NCBI GenBank assembly: GCA_964534945.1
Contig: CAZHSB010000001.1
Coordinates: forward strand, 36,996-100,995
Source of the DNA: CAZHFA01 sp964534945
Lineage (GTDB): Bacteria > Bdellovibrionota_C > UBA2361 > CAKMMH01
Length of the DNA: 64,000 nucleotides
Direction: 5' to 3'
Part shown: one piece after another, positions 43,214 through 52,008 of the stretch
Layout of the letters: each line of letters starts with the position of its first letter
How positions within the stretch are numbered: the first letter of the stretch is position 1
Notes under the pieces: generated by a model
Told to the model about the DNA's origin: nothing
The model's database searches: none
Seen by the model: the letters and a program-made list of their open reading frames with translations, nothing else
Translations under genes and position numbers: made by a program

Positions 43214-44731
43214 TTATTTTTTATTGCTTTTCTTGCTATTTTTATCTCTTATATTACCTTTTATTTTACTTTTACTACCTATTTGCACTTTTTCTTTTTC
43301 CTGCTTAGGTAAAAGCTTATATATCAAATATCTTGTATGTTCTCCCCTCTTTAAAAGAATTAAAAATGGCTTATTTAATGATTTTGATTTTATAGCATTT
43401 TTAACATCAATTACATTTGTTATTTTTTTACCTGCAACTTCTTTTATCAAATCCCCTCTTTGTATTCCAGAATCAAGAAATGCTTCATCATCTTTTATAT
43501 CCGTGATCAAAACACCTTCAAAATCCTCAAGCTGTAAAACATCCGCTAATTTTTTATTCATATCTTTTAATAAAAGTCCCATAATATAATCTTCATCTTT
43601 TTCTTTCTTTTTCTTTTCATCATCTTTTGCGTCAAATTTATTTATCGTGGCGTTTAAAGTCAAAAATTTTCCATTTCTTATAAGGCCAATTTTCGCCTTA
43701 CTACCAAGTGGCATTTCTGAAACTCTTAATGATAACTCACTAAAATCTTTTATTTGAAAATCATTAAAGTTTGTTACAACGTCTCCTATCTTTATCCCTA
43801 TTTTTTCCGCTACGGAATTTTTCAAAACGTCGGCAACTAATGCCCCACTTATCTTTTCTAAATTTAAAGCCTCTCTTACTTCTTCATCGACTTGTTGAAT
43901 AATAATTCCTAAAGCACCTCTATCAACTTTTCCCTGTTCCTTTAATTGATTTATAATTTTTTTAACTTGATTCATCGGTGTTGAAAATCCAATGCCGATA
44001 TTAAAGCCTGCTCCCCCAAATCTTGATGGGCTAAATATAGCAGTATTAATTCCTACGACTTGTCCTCTTGTATTAAGAAGCGGCCCACCGCTACTTCCTG
44101 GATTTATTGAGGCATCTGTTTGGATATAGTTTGCAAAAGGAAAAGCTTGATTTCCTTGAACCTGCCTAGACACAGCTGATACGATTCCTGCAGTAACTGT
44201 TTGCCCAAGTTGAAATTGATTTCCAATAGCAATGACCCATTCGCCAACATGTAACTTATCAGAATCTCCTAAATACAAAAAATTAAAATCATTTCTTGCT
44301 TCAATTATCTTTAATAAAGCAATATCTACTTGTGGATCTTTTCCCAATATTTTTGCACTATATTGTTTCATATCGCCATCGAATCTAACTTTTATATTCT
44401 TTGCTGATTCTATGACATGATTATTGGTTAAGATAAAGCCCTCTTTACTTATAATGAATCCAGATCCAAGAGAAACAATTTTTCCTCCATCAAATTCTTC
44501 TTTTCCGTTTTCTTTCTCTTTTTTTACCAATTCGCCAGAAATATTAACAACTGCCTTTTCTGCAATTTTCACCAATTTACTAAAATTTTGCCTCTTAAAA
44601 ACTCTTTTTTGCTTTTGCATTAAAGGTGGTATCCCCTCCTTAAACAATCCTTCATCACCATTTCCAGCATAACCACTTGTCTGAAAAACCAAGCTAAAAA
44701 CTATCAAAATAAAAAAAACACTGTTTTTCAT
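43214..44731 (-). CDS. Periplasmic serine protease/chaperone of the DegP/DegQ (HtrA) family
   Basis: A signal peptide covers about residues 1-22 (ends SGYA). The trypsin-like domain has the triad: His in ILTNNHVIES, Asp in GKDPQVDIALLKI, Ser in INPGSSGGPLLNTRGQ. Two PDZ domains follow (starting near GALGIIIQQVDEEV, about 275, and YIMGLLLKDMNKKL, about 380). The C-terminal tail is Lys-rich. The family degrades or refolds misfolded envelope proteins. Which of DegP/DegQ/DegS it corresponds to cannot be told; the two PDZ domains exclude DegS. Confidence 0.95.
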   Translation of the reverse strand: MKNSVFFILIVFSLVFQTSGYAGNGDEGLFKEGIPPLMQKQKRVFKRQNFSKLVKIAEKAVVNISGELVKKEKENGKEEFDGGKIVSLGSGFIISKEGFILTNNHVIESAKNIKVRFDGDMKQYSAKILGKDPQVDIALLKIIEARNDFNFLYLGDSDKLHVGEWVIAIGNQFQLGQTVTAGIVSAVSRQVQGNQAFPFANYIQTDASINPGSSGGPLLNTRGQVVGINTAIFSPSRFGGAGFNIGIGFSTPMNQVKKIINQLKEQGKVDRGALGIIIQQVDEEVREALNLEKISGALVADVLKNSVAEKIGIKIGDVVTNFNDFQIKDFSELSLRVSEMPLGSKAKIGLIRNGKFLTLNATINKFDAKDDEKKKKEKDEDYIMGLLLKDMNKKLADVLQLEDFEGVLITDIKDDEAFLDSGIQRGDLIKEVAGKKITNVIDVKNAIKSKSLNKPFLILLKRGEHTRYLIYKLLPKQEKEKVQIGSKSKIKGNIRDKNSKKSNKK

Positions 44732-44854
44732 AATATTCCTTTAAAATTTTTAATTTTTTATAACAATTTCAGATAATAACCTTAAAAAGAGTTACTGTAA
44801 ATCAGAAAAATACTAAAAAAACTATTGAAATTTAGAAGCATTGCCGAAATACTA

Positions 44855-44920
44855 CAAGATAACTAAAAAGTTAAAACTGGAGCAAGTTATCTTGCAAATT
44901 TTTTATATCGTTTTTTATAA
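44855..44920 (+). promoter_or_regulatory. Promoter with overlapping inverted repeat upstream of the VirB2-like gene
   Basis: TTGCAA (44892-44897) and TTATAA (44915-44920) are spaced by 17 bases. A perfect 10-bp inverted repeat, CAAGATAACT (44855-44864) and AGTTATCTTG (44885-44894), overlaps the first three bases of the -35 box, a layout expected for an operator. AAGGAG at 44925-44930 is the ribosome-binding site for the gene. Confidence 0.5.
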
Positions 44921-44937
44921 ATTTTAAGGAGCATCTT

Positions 44938-45330
44938 ATGCTAGAAAAAATTAAATCGTGTTATGAAGGAACTTGTAGATATATTGGAGCTATGCAAATT
45001 GCACCAACAAAAAGACAAGCTCAAGTATGCCTTCTTCTTTTAGGTCTTGTTATTTTAACTGCAGGTTCTGGCCTAGAAGCAATGGCTCAAAATAATTCTG
45101 AGATAAATACAGATAGAATCGATAAAGCTGCAGATAAATTATTAAAAGCCATCCAAGGTCCATTTGGAGCTTTAATAATGATTGTTGCAGGAATATTTGC
45201 AATTGTTTGTGCTGCAATGGGAAGTTATAAGGTAGCATTATCTTTGCTAGTTATTTCTTTAGGCGCATTTATCTTGAGATCAATTATTGCTACATTCTTC
45301 AATGTAAACAGTATTGGTGAAGGCTATTAA
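44938..45330 (+). CDS. TrbC/VirB2-like pilin (orphan)
   Basis: The 130-residue product has an unusually long leader (hydrophobic about 30-41) with predicted cleavage after LEAMA (residue 50), leaving an 80-residue mature protein. That mature part has two membrane helices: GPFGALIMIVAGIFAIV (74-90) and LSLLVISLGAFILRSII (101-117), joined by a short loop with GSYK. This matches the VirB2/TrbC pilin layout of type IV secretion and conjugation systems. No other virB gene is present in the window. It has its own promoter and strong terminator. Confidence 0.55.
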   Translation: MLEKIKSCYEGTCRYIGAMQIAPTKRQAQVCLLLLGLVILTAGSGLEAMAQNNSEINTDRIDKAADKLLKAIQGPFGALIMIVAGIFAIVCAAMGSYKVALSLLVISLGAFILRSIIATFFNVNSIGEGY

Positions 45331-45346
45331 AGTAAATATTTAAACG

Positions 45347-45381
45347 AAAAAGTCGATCCATAATTTTATGGGTCGACTTTT
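45347..45381. terminator. Bidirectional rho-independent terminator
   Basis: A stem of about 16 bp (AAAAGTCGATCCATAA side starting at 45347, closing at 45381 with one G-T pair) is flanked by A-rich sequence on the left and an eight-base T-run on the right. It ends the pilin gene on the plus strand and, by its A/T flanks, could end psd on the minus strand. Confidence 0.88.
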
Positions 45382-45404
45382 TTTTGCTTTTTTATTTTTG
45401 TTTC

Positions 45405-46232
45405 TTATTTTCCGCCTAATCTTTCCCCAAATGAAATTTCCCCTCTTTTATTAAAATCAATTTTATCTTTAAAATTATTATCTAAAACGAGTACAACTGT
45501 CGATCCAAGTTTAAAGCTTGCTATCTTTTCAAAGATATCTATTTTTTCATTTATATTAAATTCTTTTACTTTTCTTTCTTTTAAATTGTTAGTTTCAAAA
45601 TTTAAAAATTTGTTTGTCATTTTTCCCACATTTGTTGCACCTATCATAATTAGTAACAAATTTCCAAATTCTGATTCAATATTAAAAATTAATCTTTCAT
45701 TTACAGAAAAAAGGTTTTTAACTGACCTTAAAGACCAATCAGTTACTGGCCAAAGATTTCCAGGTATATAACGAATAGTTTTTAATATTCCACTTAATGG
45801 ACTATGAACATTATGATAATCTTTTGGTGAAAGATATAAATTGATAAAAAAACCATCTTGAAACTTTTTAGCTTCTTCTTTAGAACCTAATAATTTATCA
45901 AGCTCATATCTTTGTCCTTTTAAAACTTCAATTGAAAGATTTTTTACCTCATCAACGTTCCTTAAAAATGCATCAACAGGACTTACAAAATTACTCTCAA
46001 TTTTTCTTGCCCCTGATTTTAAATCCCTATTAAAAAATTCTCCTAATGATTCATATTCTTCTAAATTTTTTGAGATTTCCGATACATCGATTTTATAAAA
46101 AGAAATAAAGCGTCCTATTACAAACCTTACTAAATATTTAGGTCGTGTTATATTGGCAATTTTCCCAAATATAAAACTTAAATAATTTTTTGGAAAAATA
46201 AAAAATAACAAAAATAAGATTTTATCTCTCAT
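45405..46232 (-). CDS. psd: Phosphatidylserine decarboxylase proenzyme
   Basis: The membrane-associated pyruvoyl enzyme makes phosphatidylethanolamine. Key blocks are SLGEFFNRDLKSGAR, FVSPVDAFL, INLYLSPKDYHNVHSPLSG, IPGNLWPVTDWSLRSV, MIGATNVGKM, and the autocleavage site FKLGSTVVLV (LGST; the Ser becomes the pyruvoyl group) near residue 247. Length 275 matches the gammaproteobacterial-type proenzyme. pssA is not adjacent. Confidence 0.95.
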   Translation of the reverse strand: MRDKILFLLFFIFPKNYLSFIFGKIANITRPKYLVRFVIGRFISFYKIDVSEISKNLEEYESLGEFFNRDLKSGARKIESNFVSPVDAFLRNVDEVKNLSIEVLKGQRYELDKLLGSKEEAKKFQDGFFINLYLSPKDYHNVHSPLSGILKTIRYIPGNLWPVTDWSLRSVKNLFSVNERLIFNIESEFGNLLLIMIGATNVGKMTNKFLNFETNNLKERKVKEFNINEKIDIFEKIASFKLGSTVVLVLDNNFKDKIDFNKRGEISFGERLGGK

Positions 46233-46371
46233 AATGAATACCTATAATTAAATTTGTTTTTAAAATCTAATATTATTTAAAAACTTTCCGATATACAAAC
46301 AAGTAAAAGTAAATATGCTTCAAAAGGCATTAACACTTTTATACTGTATCATATTTTTATTTTCTTAAAAC

Positions 46372-46400
46372 TTGACAAAGAAAATAAAAATATCTACTAT
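46372..46400 (+). promoter_or_regulatory. Strong sigma-70 promoter of the initiator tRNA
   Basis: A consensus TTGACA (46372-46377) and TACTAT (46395-46400) are separated by 17 bases; the tRNA begins 15 bases after the -10. Confidence 0.8.
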
Positions 46401-46414
46401 ACATGACATCATAT

Positions 46415-46491
<77 letters not shown>

Positions 46492-46503
46492 TTTTCATTT
46501 ATC

Positions 46504-47016
46504 TTAAAAATCCTCGGCGCTAGAATATTTTCCCAAATATCTTCCTTTTTCGTCGTATTTTTTATATGAACCATCTGATGATTTTTCTAATTTTCCAACA
46601 TACTGTCCTCGCTCATCATAATGCTTAATAGTTCGTCCAGATGAATCTTCTTCATACTTTCCTTTATAATGGCCAGATGAATCAAAAGATTTTGATGTTC
46701 CCCCAAATGACTTTTCTAATTTTCCCTCATACTTTCCTGAAGAGCCATATTTTTTTACTGTATTGCCAAAATCTTCATATTTTCCTTGATATCTTCCATG
46801 ATCATCAAAAGATTTTATCGTTTTATCATCTTGCCTTTTAAATTGACCTTCATATAGTCCAGAAGAATTATAGCCTCTCACTGTATGATTTGAATTATTA
46901 TCATGATTACTAAATCGATTATCAAAATCATTAGGCTCAGCAAATGAAATATTTAAAAATAAAAAAATAATACTCAAAATTAAAGTAATGTTTTTCACAA
47001 ATAAACCCTTATGCAT
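46504..47016 (-). CDS. Secreted protein of six tandem 20-21-residue repeats
   Basis: A signal peptide (ends ISFAE, about residue 27) is followed by about six imperfect repeats of 20-21 residues, with the core K-x-[YF]-D-x-x-G-x-Y-x-G-K-[LY]-E; examples are SFDDHGRYQGKYE, SFDSSGHYKGKYE and HYDERGQYVGKLE. The pattern of short Tyr/Gly/Lys strands resembles MORN- or YD-like beta-hairpin repeats, but is not identical. It begins 12 bases from tRNA-fMet. The role is unknown; exposure in the periplasm or outside is likely. Confidence 0.7.
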   Translation of the reverse strand: MHKGLFVKNITLILSIIFLFLNISFAEPNDFDNRFSNHDNNSNHTVRGYNSSGLYEGQFKRQDDKTIKSFDDHGRYQGKYEDFGNTVKKYGSSGKYEGKLEKSFGGTSKSFDSSGHYKGKYEEDSSGRTIKHYDERGQYVGKLEKSSDGSYKKYDEKGRYLGKYSSAEDF

Positions 47017-47049
47017 ATATACGAAGACTTTAAATTAAATTACTGTAAA

Positions 47050-47277
47050 TTATAAAAGTTTACTTTCTTTTACAATTTTTAATATTTTTTCTTTTCCCTG
47101 TAATTTCCTTTTTTTTATACTTGCAAATTCAGACTGTTCTTCAGGACTTAAATAACTTTTATTAGACAACACTTCAACTCTCTTGTCTAAATCAACATGT
47201 TCTTCATATAGCTTTTTTAATTCGTAATCTCCAGCATTAATTAATTTTTTTATAGCATCAATTTCATGTTTTTCCAT
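47050..47277 (-). CDS. DUF465/YdcH family small protein
   Basis: The 75-residue helical protein matches DUF465: LKKLYEEHVDLDKRVEVL in the first helix, then a Lys-rich second helix ASIKKRKLQGKEKILKIV. Such proteins are common in alphaproteobacteria and in some others; function is unknown. It lies between rluD and the repeat-protein gene on the same strand. Confidence 0.85.
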   Translation of the reverse strand: MEKHEIDAIKKLINAGDYELKKLYEEHVDLDKRVEVLSNKSYLSPEEQSEFASIKKRKLQGKEKILKIVKESKLL

Positions 47278-47347
47278 AAAATCCCTTTTAAAAATAATTT
47301 AATTATAAAAATATCTTACCATAAATAAAAAAACTTAAAAATTTTTA

Positions 47348-48334
47348 TTATCCTTTTCTAAATATTTCTATTAAACTTTGAAAATCTTCCGGTAAAGAAG
47401 AATCAAAGAATAACCTTTTTCCAGTTACAGGATGAATAAAACCTAAATTTTTTGCATGTAATGCCTGACGTCCAAATTTTTCTTCTGCAACTCTTAAATT
47501 ATATGGAAGCAAAGAAAAATCTCCATACATCTTATCTCCAATAATAGGAGAATGAATATAATCCATATGTACTCTTATTTGATGAGTTCTGCCCGTTTCT
47601 AATTTAAACGACAATAAACATGCATAACGCATTTCTTCTATTTTTTTCCAATGAGTAATTGCAATTTTTCCTTCATCTTCAAGTACCGCTCTTTTTAAAC
47701 GATTGATCTTATGACGTCCTATGAAAGTATTTATAACACCTTCATCTGACTTATTAACTTCTCTATCTGCTCTTGGAGTTGAAAGGACAAGCGCCATGTA
47801 TTGCCTATCTACAGAATGTTCCTTAAACTGCTTCATTAAATTAACTTGCGAAAATTCATTTTTTGCGACGACTAAAAGACCAGTAGTATCTTTATCTATT
47901 CTATGAACGATACCAACCCTGACATTTTTTTTAGATTCATTATTAAACGATAACTTATCAATAACTGCATTTAAAAGCGTTTTATCTTTATTACCTGCCC
48001 CTGGATGTACAACAAACTCTGGTCCCTTATTTATAACAAGCAAATCATCATCTTCATAGACAATATCAAGCACTACATCTTTCCACGGTTTGATATAATT
48101 TACCTCTTCTTCGATGTCAAGGTCACATTCTATTTTATCATTTAATTGAAGCGCATAAGAGCCTTTCTTAGGCTTTCCATTTATGAGAACATTTCCATTT
48201 TTTATAAACTCTTGAATCTTCGATCGAGAAAAAAACATTTTTGATAAATCTTTAGACTCTAATAACAAAAGTAATGCTATATCTAATCTTTTCCCAACAA
48301 ACTCTGAATCAACATTAAAATCAATTTTATTCAT
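47348..48334 (-). CDS. rluD: 23S rRNA pseudouridine synthase (RluD/RluC family)
   Basis: An N-terminal S4 RNA-binding domain (RLDIALLLLL, FIKNGNVLINGKPKKG, about 16-65) is followed by the catalytic domain with GIVHRIDKDTTGLLVVAKN (catalytic Asp near residue 140), GRTHQIRVHMDYIHSPIIGD and ALHAKNLGFIHPVTGK. It is RluC/RluD-like; RluD is preferred because of the S4 layout and position, but RluC is not excluded. It starts seven bases after cpoB. Confidence 0.92.
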   Translation of the reverse strand: MNKIDFNVDSEFVGKRLDIALLLLLESKDLSKMFFSRSKIQEFIKNGNVLINGKPKKGSYALQLNDKIECDLDIEEEVNYIKPWKDVVLDIVYEDDDLLVINKGPEFVVHPGAGNKDKTLLNAVIDKLSFNNESKKNVRVGIVHRIDKDTTGLLVVAKNEFSQVNLMKQFKEHSVDRQYMALVLSTPRADREVNKSDEGVINTFIGRHKINRLKRAVLEDEGKIAITHWKKIEEMRYACLLSFKLETGRTHQIRVHMDYIHSPIIGDKMYGDFSLLPYNLRVAEEKFGRQALHAKNLGFIHPVTGKRLFFDSSLPEDFQSLIEIFRKG

Positions 48335-48341
48335 ATTAATT

Positions 48342-49082
48342 TTAAATATCTTTTAATTTTTTCTGTGCCTTTTCTTTATACTCCGAACCCGGATATTCCT
48401 TGATTAATTTTTGTAAACTTAATTTTGTGGCATTTTTATCTTTTAAACGTAAGAACACTAATGCTTGATTGTATAATGCCATTGGAGCACGCGGATGATT
48501 TTTGAAAGTTGTCAATAGAGAATTATAAGCTATAAGTGCATCTTTATTATTACCAACAGCATCGGAACAAATTCCTTGCCAAAAAAGCACTCTTGTTTGT
48601 TGCTCCCCTACAGCACTAGTCATTAAATCGTTTATTATTGTTAAAGCTTCTCTAAATTTATTTGTTTTTATATTTTCTAACATTTCAAGCATTTCACGCC
48701 CAAATTCAATATTTTGTTTCGACGCAAAAACTTCATCTTCAGCTAACATTGCCTCAGGCACTATCGCATGCATTGGCTCCCCCTGCGACACTTTATCAGA
48801 TGCCAAATTCCCGACAAGTTCTGGTTGAATATTCACATCGGGAGAGGCAATATTTTGATTTTGGATTTCTTGCATTTGATCCTTGTAATGTTGCAATTCT
48901 TCTATTGTTCCATTCGCCTTTTGCAATTCTTCTGAAAGCCTTGAAACTTCAGAAGACTGTTCTAATTGATAAGATCTAAGATTCTCAACAGATCTTTTTA
49001 ATGACATGATCTCGTCTGAAGTATTCGAGGAAAAACACGCAGATAATAAAAAAAGACTTAATAGATAAAAATTTTTTTTCAT
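48342..49082 (-). CDS. cpoB: Cell division coordinator CpoB / YbgF
   Basis: The start MKKNFYLLSLFLLSACFSS at 49082 is chosen over 49127 because a signal peptide begins exactly there. An N-terminal coiled coil (about 25-70; LKRSVENLRSYQLEQ) is followed by TPR units: EALTIINDLMTSAVGEQQ, ALIAYNSLLTTFKNHPRAP and LSLQKLIKEYPGSEYKEKAQ. CpoB works with Tol-Pal and PBP1B during constriction. The signal sequence has a LLSAC lipobox, so it may be lipid-anchored, unlike the soluble E. coli protein. It follows pal by position. Confidence 0.88.
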   Translation of the reverse strand: MKKNFYLLSLFLLSACFSSNTSDEIMSLKRSVENLRSYQLEQSSEVSRLSEELQKANGTIEELQHYKDQMQEIQNQNIASPDVNIQPELVGNLASDKVSQGEPMHAIVPEAMLAEDEVFASKQNIEFGREMLEMLENIKTNKFREALTIINDLMTSAVGEQQTRVLFWQGICSDAVGNNKDALIAYNSLLTTFKNHPRAPMALYNQALVFLRLKDKNATKLSLQKLIKEYPGSEYKEKAQKKLKDI

Positions 49083-49131
49083 AGCAAACACAGATACAAG
49101 AAATAAAAGGAAGATAACGAGGAACACATCT

Positions 49132-49162
49132 AAAGAAGTAACCTTATAAAGGCTACCTCTTT
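49132..49162 (-). terminator. Stem-loop between pal and cpoB
   Basis: Arms 49132-49143 and 49151-49162 form a 12-bp stem that is fully paired only on the minus-strand RNA (two G-U pairs there; A-C mismatches on plus). It lies 20 bases past pal and upstream of cpoB, so it may partially terminate or process transcripts between them. Confidence 0.5.
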
Positions 49163-49181
49163 AAACGTAAAACATCTCAAA

Positions 49182-49607
49182 CTATTTAACGTCGAAATGA
49201 GCACGACGGTTTTTAGACCAAGCAGCTTCATTATGGCCAGCATCTAAAGGAAGTTCTTCCCCATAAGGTGCAGTAGTCATACGAGAAGTAGCTATTCCTA
49301 AAGACTTCATATAATCTTGAACAGCATTTGCTCTCTTAGCACTAAGTGCCATATTATATTCTGCAGTTCCTCTTTCATCACAATGCCCTTCAATAGTAAC
49401 TGAAGCAGAATCGTTTTCAGTTAACCATTCAGCATTTGATTTCAAAATTTCTTTTGCAGAAGAATCAATTGCATATGAATCAAAAGCAAAATGAACATCA
49501 CTCAAAGGTCCACCCTCTGTTGCATCAGCAATATTCGTCTTTCTACAAGAACAAGCAGAAAGGCCAACAAGCATTGCTAAAGCTAATAAAATTTTTAGAC
49601 TTCGCAT
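49182..49607 (-). CDS. pal: Peptidoglycan-associated lipoprotein Pal
   Basis: The lipobox LVGLSAC marks the lipid-anchored N-terminus. The OmpA-like peptidoglycan-binding domain has VHFAFDSYAID, TIEGHCDERGTAEYNMALS (binding loop with Asp and Arg) and KNRRAHFDV. Length 141 is slightly short but complete. Pal anchors the outer membrane to peptidoglycan and is recruited by Tol; it lies downstream of tolB as usual. Confidence 0.97.
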   Translation of the reverse strand: MRSLKILLALAMLVGLSACSCRKTNIADATEGGPLSDVHFAFDSYAIDSSAKEILKSNAEWLTENDSASVTIEGHCDERGTAEYNMALSAKRANAVQDYMKSLGIATSRMTTAPYGEELPLDAGHNEAAWSKNRRAHFDVK

Positions 49608-49701
49608 TACGCATCTCCTATCTTAAAAAAACATAAACTCCTTTCTTGTTTTACAAACCTTTAGAATCACAAGATTCAAATCGTTTAAAAATTTCAAAAG
49701 T

Positions 49702-49729
49702 ATTTATAAAATATATATATTTTATAAAT
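49702..49729. repeat. Perfect 28-bp AT-only palindrome upstream of pal
   Basis: All 14 base pairs are complementary and contain only A and T. It lies about 95 bases before the pal start, within the 230-base tolB-pal gap. A second small inverted repeat (TTCGCCATA / TATGGTGAA, 49729-49737 and 49744-49752) adjoins it. Possible roles are a regulator site or a terminator of tolB. Confidence 0.45.
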
Positions 49730-49837
49730 TCGCCATAAAAATCTATGGTGAATTCAACTCATAAGAAAATAATATAAAATCCAAATAAATACAATAGATT
49801 TTTAATAAAAATTTTTACTTTTGATCATTATTTAATT

Positions 49838-51124
49838 TTATTCGACAGGCCCCCAGCTAGGATCCATATAACCAGTAGTACTAAAAGTAAGTTGTCTCAA
49901 ATTAGTGCCATCTGCTTTTATCATCGCAATATTAAAAACTTTTGAAGAACCAAAAGTAGATGCGAAAACTAAATATCTTCCATCAGGAGACCACGATGGA
50001 TCTTCATTGTTACCGTATGTCGTAAGTTGTTGCGTGTTAGAACCGTCAACATCACTTACAAAAATTTGGAATCTCCCCTCTGCCCTACAAATATAGGCTA
50101 CTTTTTCTCCCGTAGGTGACCAAGCAGGCGAAGTGCAATAATTTGAACTTACGAAACTAATCCTCTTGATTCCACTTCCATTGCTTGCCATCTTATAAAT
50201 TTGAGGACCGCCTCCTCTATTTGAACAAAAAATAATCTCCCTTGCATCTGGAGACCATGAAGGAGAAACATTGATAATTCCCCCCTCCGAAAGAACATTT
50301 CTAATAATTCCACCATTTGTGTTCATCAAGATTAAATCTGCTCCAGAACCTCTTGTTCTTGAAAATAAGATGCTATTTCCGTCAGGTGAAAATTGTCCCC
50401 CTATTTCAAGAGAGTTTCCCGAAGTAAGCCTTACTACTCGCCTAGTAGCAAGAGAATATTTAAATAAATCTGGAGCCCTATCTCTATAAGAAGTATAAAC
50501 TAAATCTTGACCATTTGGTGACCAAGATGTAGATAAAACGAGCCCTCTATCCCTTGTTATCTGCCTAATTTCCGTTCCATTTGCATTCATTAAAAATAAC
50601 TCTTTAAATCGCCCAACTTTTCCAGAAAAAGCAATCGTAGATCCAAAAAATCCCGAAGATCCCGTAAAATATTCTAATATAACATTTGAAAACCTATTTG
50701 CGACTGTTGATATTCCAGCTGGACCGCTTATTTTATATTCTTTTGCTACGACAACCCCTTGTTTTGCGACATCGTGCAAATACATTTTTACTGTAATTTG
50801 CGAACCATCTTTAACAGCTTCTCCTTTTACAAGCCCTTCAGCACCGATTATACTCCAATCAGAATAGGCAAAAGAACCATTATCACACTTACCTTTTGAC
50901 TCTATATACGTGTTAGGATCCAACACATTAAAGAATCCACTTACATCTAAATTACTAATTATTGTTTTCTCTGGATCTAATTTGTAGGATGTCTGGTTAC
51001 AAATAGATGCAATAGCAATTGGAAAACGTTTTCCAGCCCCTTGAATCATAATATCAGTAGCAGCTGCATATAAACAATTTGAGATAAATAAAAACGAAGC
51101 AACAAAGTATAATATTTTTTTCAT
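49838..51124 (-). CDS. tolB: Tol-Pal system protein TolB
   Basis: A signal peptide (ends LYAAA) is followed by an N-terminal alpha/beta domain and a C-terminal six-bladed beta-propeller with repeated SWSPNG/SWSPDG-type turns: LSTSWSPNGQDLVYTS, PSWSPDAREIIFCS, PAWSPTGEKVAYI, PSWSPDGRYLVFAS. Length 428. TolB is the periplasmic partner linking TolA and Pal. It follows an unrelated membrane-protein gene rather than tolA directly. Confidence 0.97.
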   Translation of the reverse strand: MKKILYFVASFLFISNCLYAAATDIMIQGAGKRFPIAIASICNQTSYKLDPEKTIISNLDVSGFFNVLDPNTYIESKGKCDNGSFAYSDWSIIGAEGLVKGEAVKDGSQITVKMYLHDVAKQGVVVAKEYKISGPAGISTVANRFSNVILEYFTGSSGFFGSTIAFSGKVGRFKELFLMNANGTEIRQITRDRGLVLSTSWSPNGQDLVYTSYRDRAPDLFKYSLATRRVVRLTSGNSLEIGGQFSPDGNSILFSRTRGSGADLILMNTNGGIIRNVLSEGGIINVSPSWSPDAREIIFCSNRGGGPQIYKMASNGSGIKRISFVSSNYCTSPAWSPTGEKVAYICRAEGRFQIFVSDVDGSNTQQLTTYGNNEDPSWSPDGRYLVFASTFGSSKVFNIAMIKADGTNLRQLTFSTTGYMDPSWGPVE

Positions 51125-51236
51125 ATCAATAAAATCCTAATTAACACTTAAAAACTTTTTTATGATAAATTTTATTTAGCAATATGTCTACACTTCAACT
51201 TTAGAGGATATGTCTTATCTAAAAAATTAAAATATG

Positions 51237-51983
51237 TTAAGAAACATCATTACCAAAGTTTTTCAAACAACTGTAATAGGCTTTCAAAAAAGCTCCGACA
51301 AAACAAATTTCAGCAAAACTTTTGCAAGATTCTTCTATTATGTCTAGTACTCTCAAAATGGTTGTTAACACTTCTCCACTAAAAAACAAATCCATAACTC
51401 CATTTCTGCCACCAAGGAAATCAAGAACAACCATTAAAGTCGCAAAAATTGCCGCACCAATAAATATTTTTACTGATTCTTTAAATACCATTAATTCTGA
51501 AAAGTATTTTATTAAAAGAAACACCCCGAAAACGCCATAAAAAAGTATCAAAAGATCATCAATATGATCAGCGGGACCATGCCTATCAAAGCCGAAGATG
51601 TCGCATATGCGATGATCAATAGATTCATGTAGTCTTAAAAGCTCATCAAACGCAAGAAAAATAAAAAATATGTAAAGGAAATACCACAATTTTGAATCTA
51701 ACGATTCATCTTTCCTGAGTATAAAAATATTTTTCGAAATAAAACTTACTAAAAGTAATTGAAAAAAAGATACCCATGTGACAGGTCTCATTTCTTGAAA
51801 CCCCCACCCTAAATGTAATCCCAATGGATAACTAAGAGCCATACAAGCCAATATTACAAAAAGCACTATTTTAAAAAGTCTATGAATAGCTTTTGTTGGC
51901 TCTATATCTTTTAATTTTTCTTTGCCAAGAAAAATTAAAAACAACCTCTTCTCAAATTTATCAATATTTTTTGATGTTTCCAT
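51237..51983 (-). CDS. Six-helix membrane protein of unknown function in the tol operon
   Basis: About six hydrophobic helices are visible. Two features stand out: FLAFDELLRLHESIDHRI (DEL..HE) in or near helix 4, and DIFGFDRHGPADHIDDLL after it. Similar DExxxxHE pairs occur in several small uncharacterised membrane proteins, but I cannot name a family. It lies between tolB and tolA on the same strand, with 25 bases to tolA and about 110 to tolB. Confidence 0.7.
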   Translation of the reverse strand: METSKNIDKFEKRLFLIFLGKEKLKDIEPTKAIHRLFKIVLFVILACMALSYPLGLHLGWGFQEMRPVTWVSFFQLLLVSFISKNIFILRKDESLDSKLWYFLYIFFIFLAFDELLRLHESIDHRICDIFGFDRHGPADHIDDLLILFYGVFGVFLLIKYFSELMVFKESVKIFIGAAIFATLMVVLDFLGGRNGVMDLFFSGEVLTTILRVLDIIEESCKSFAEICFVGAFLKAYYSCLKNFGNDVS

Positions 51984-52008
51984 TAATTACTCTTTTTTTA
52001 AAAATAAT

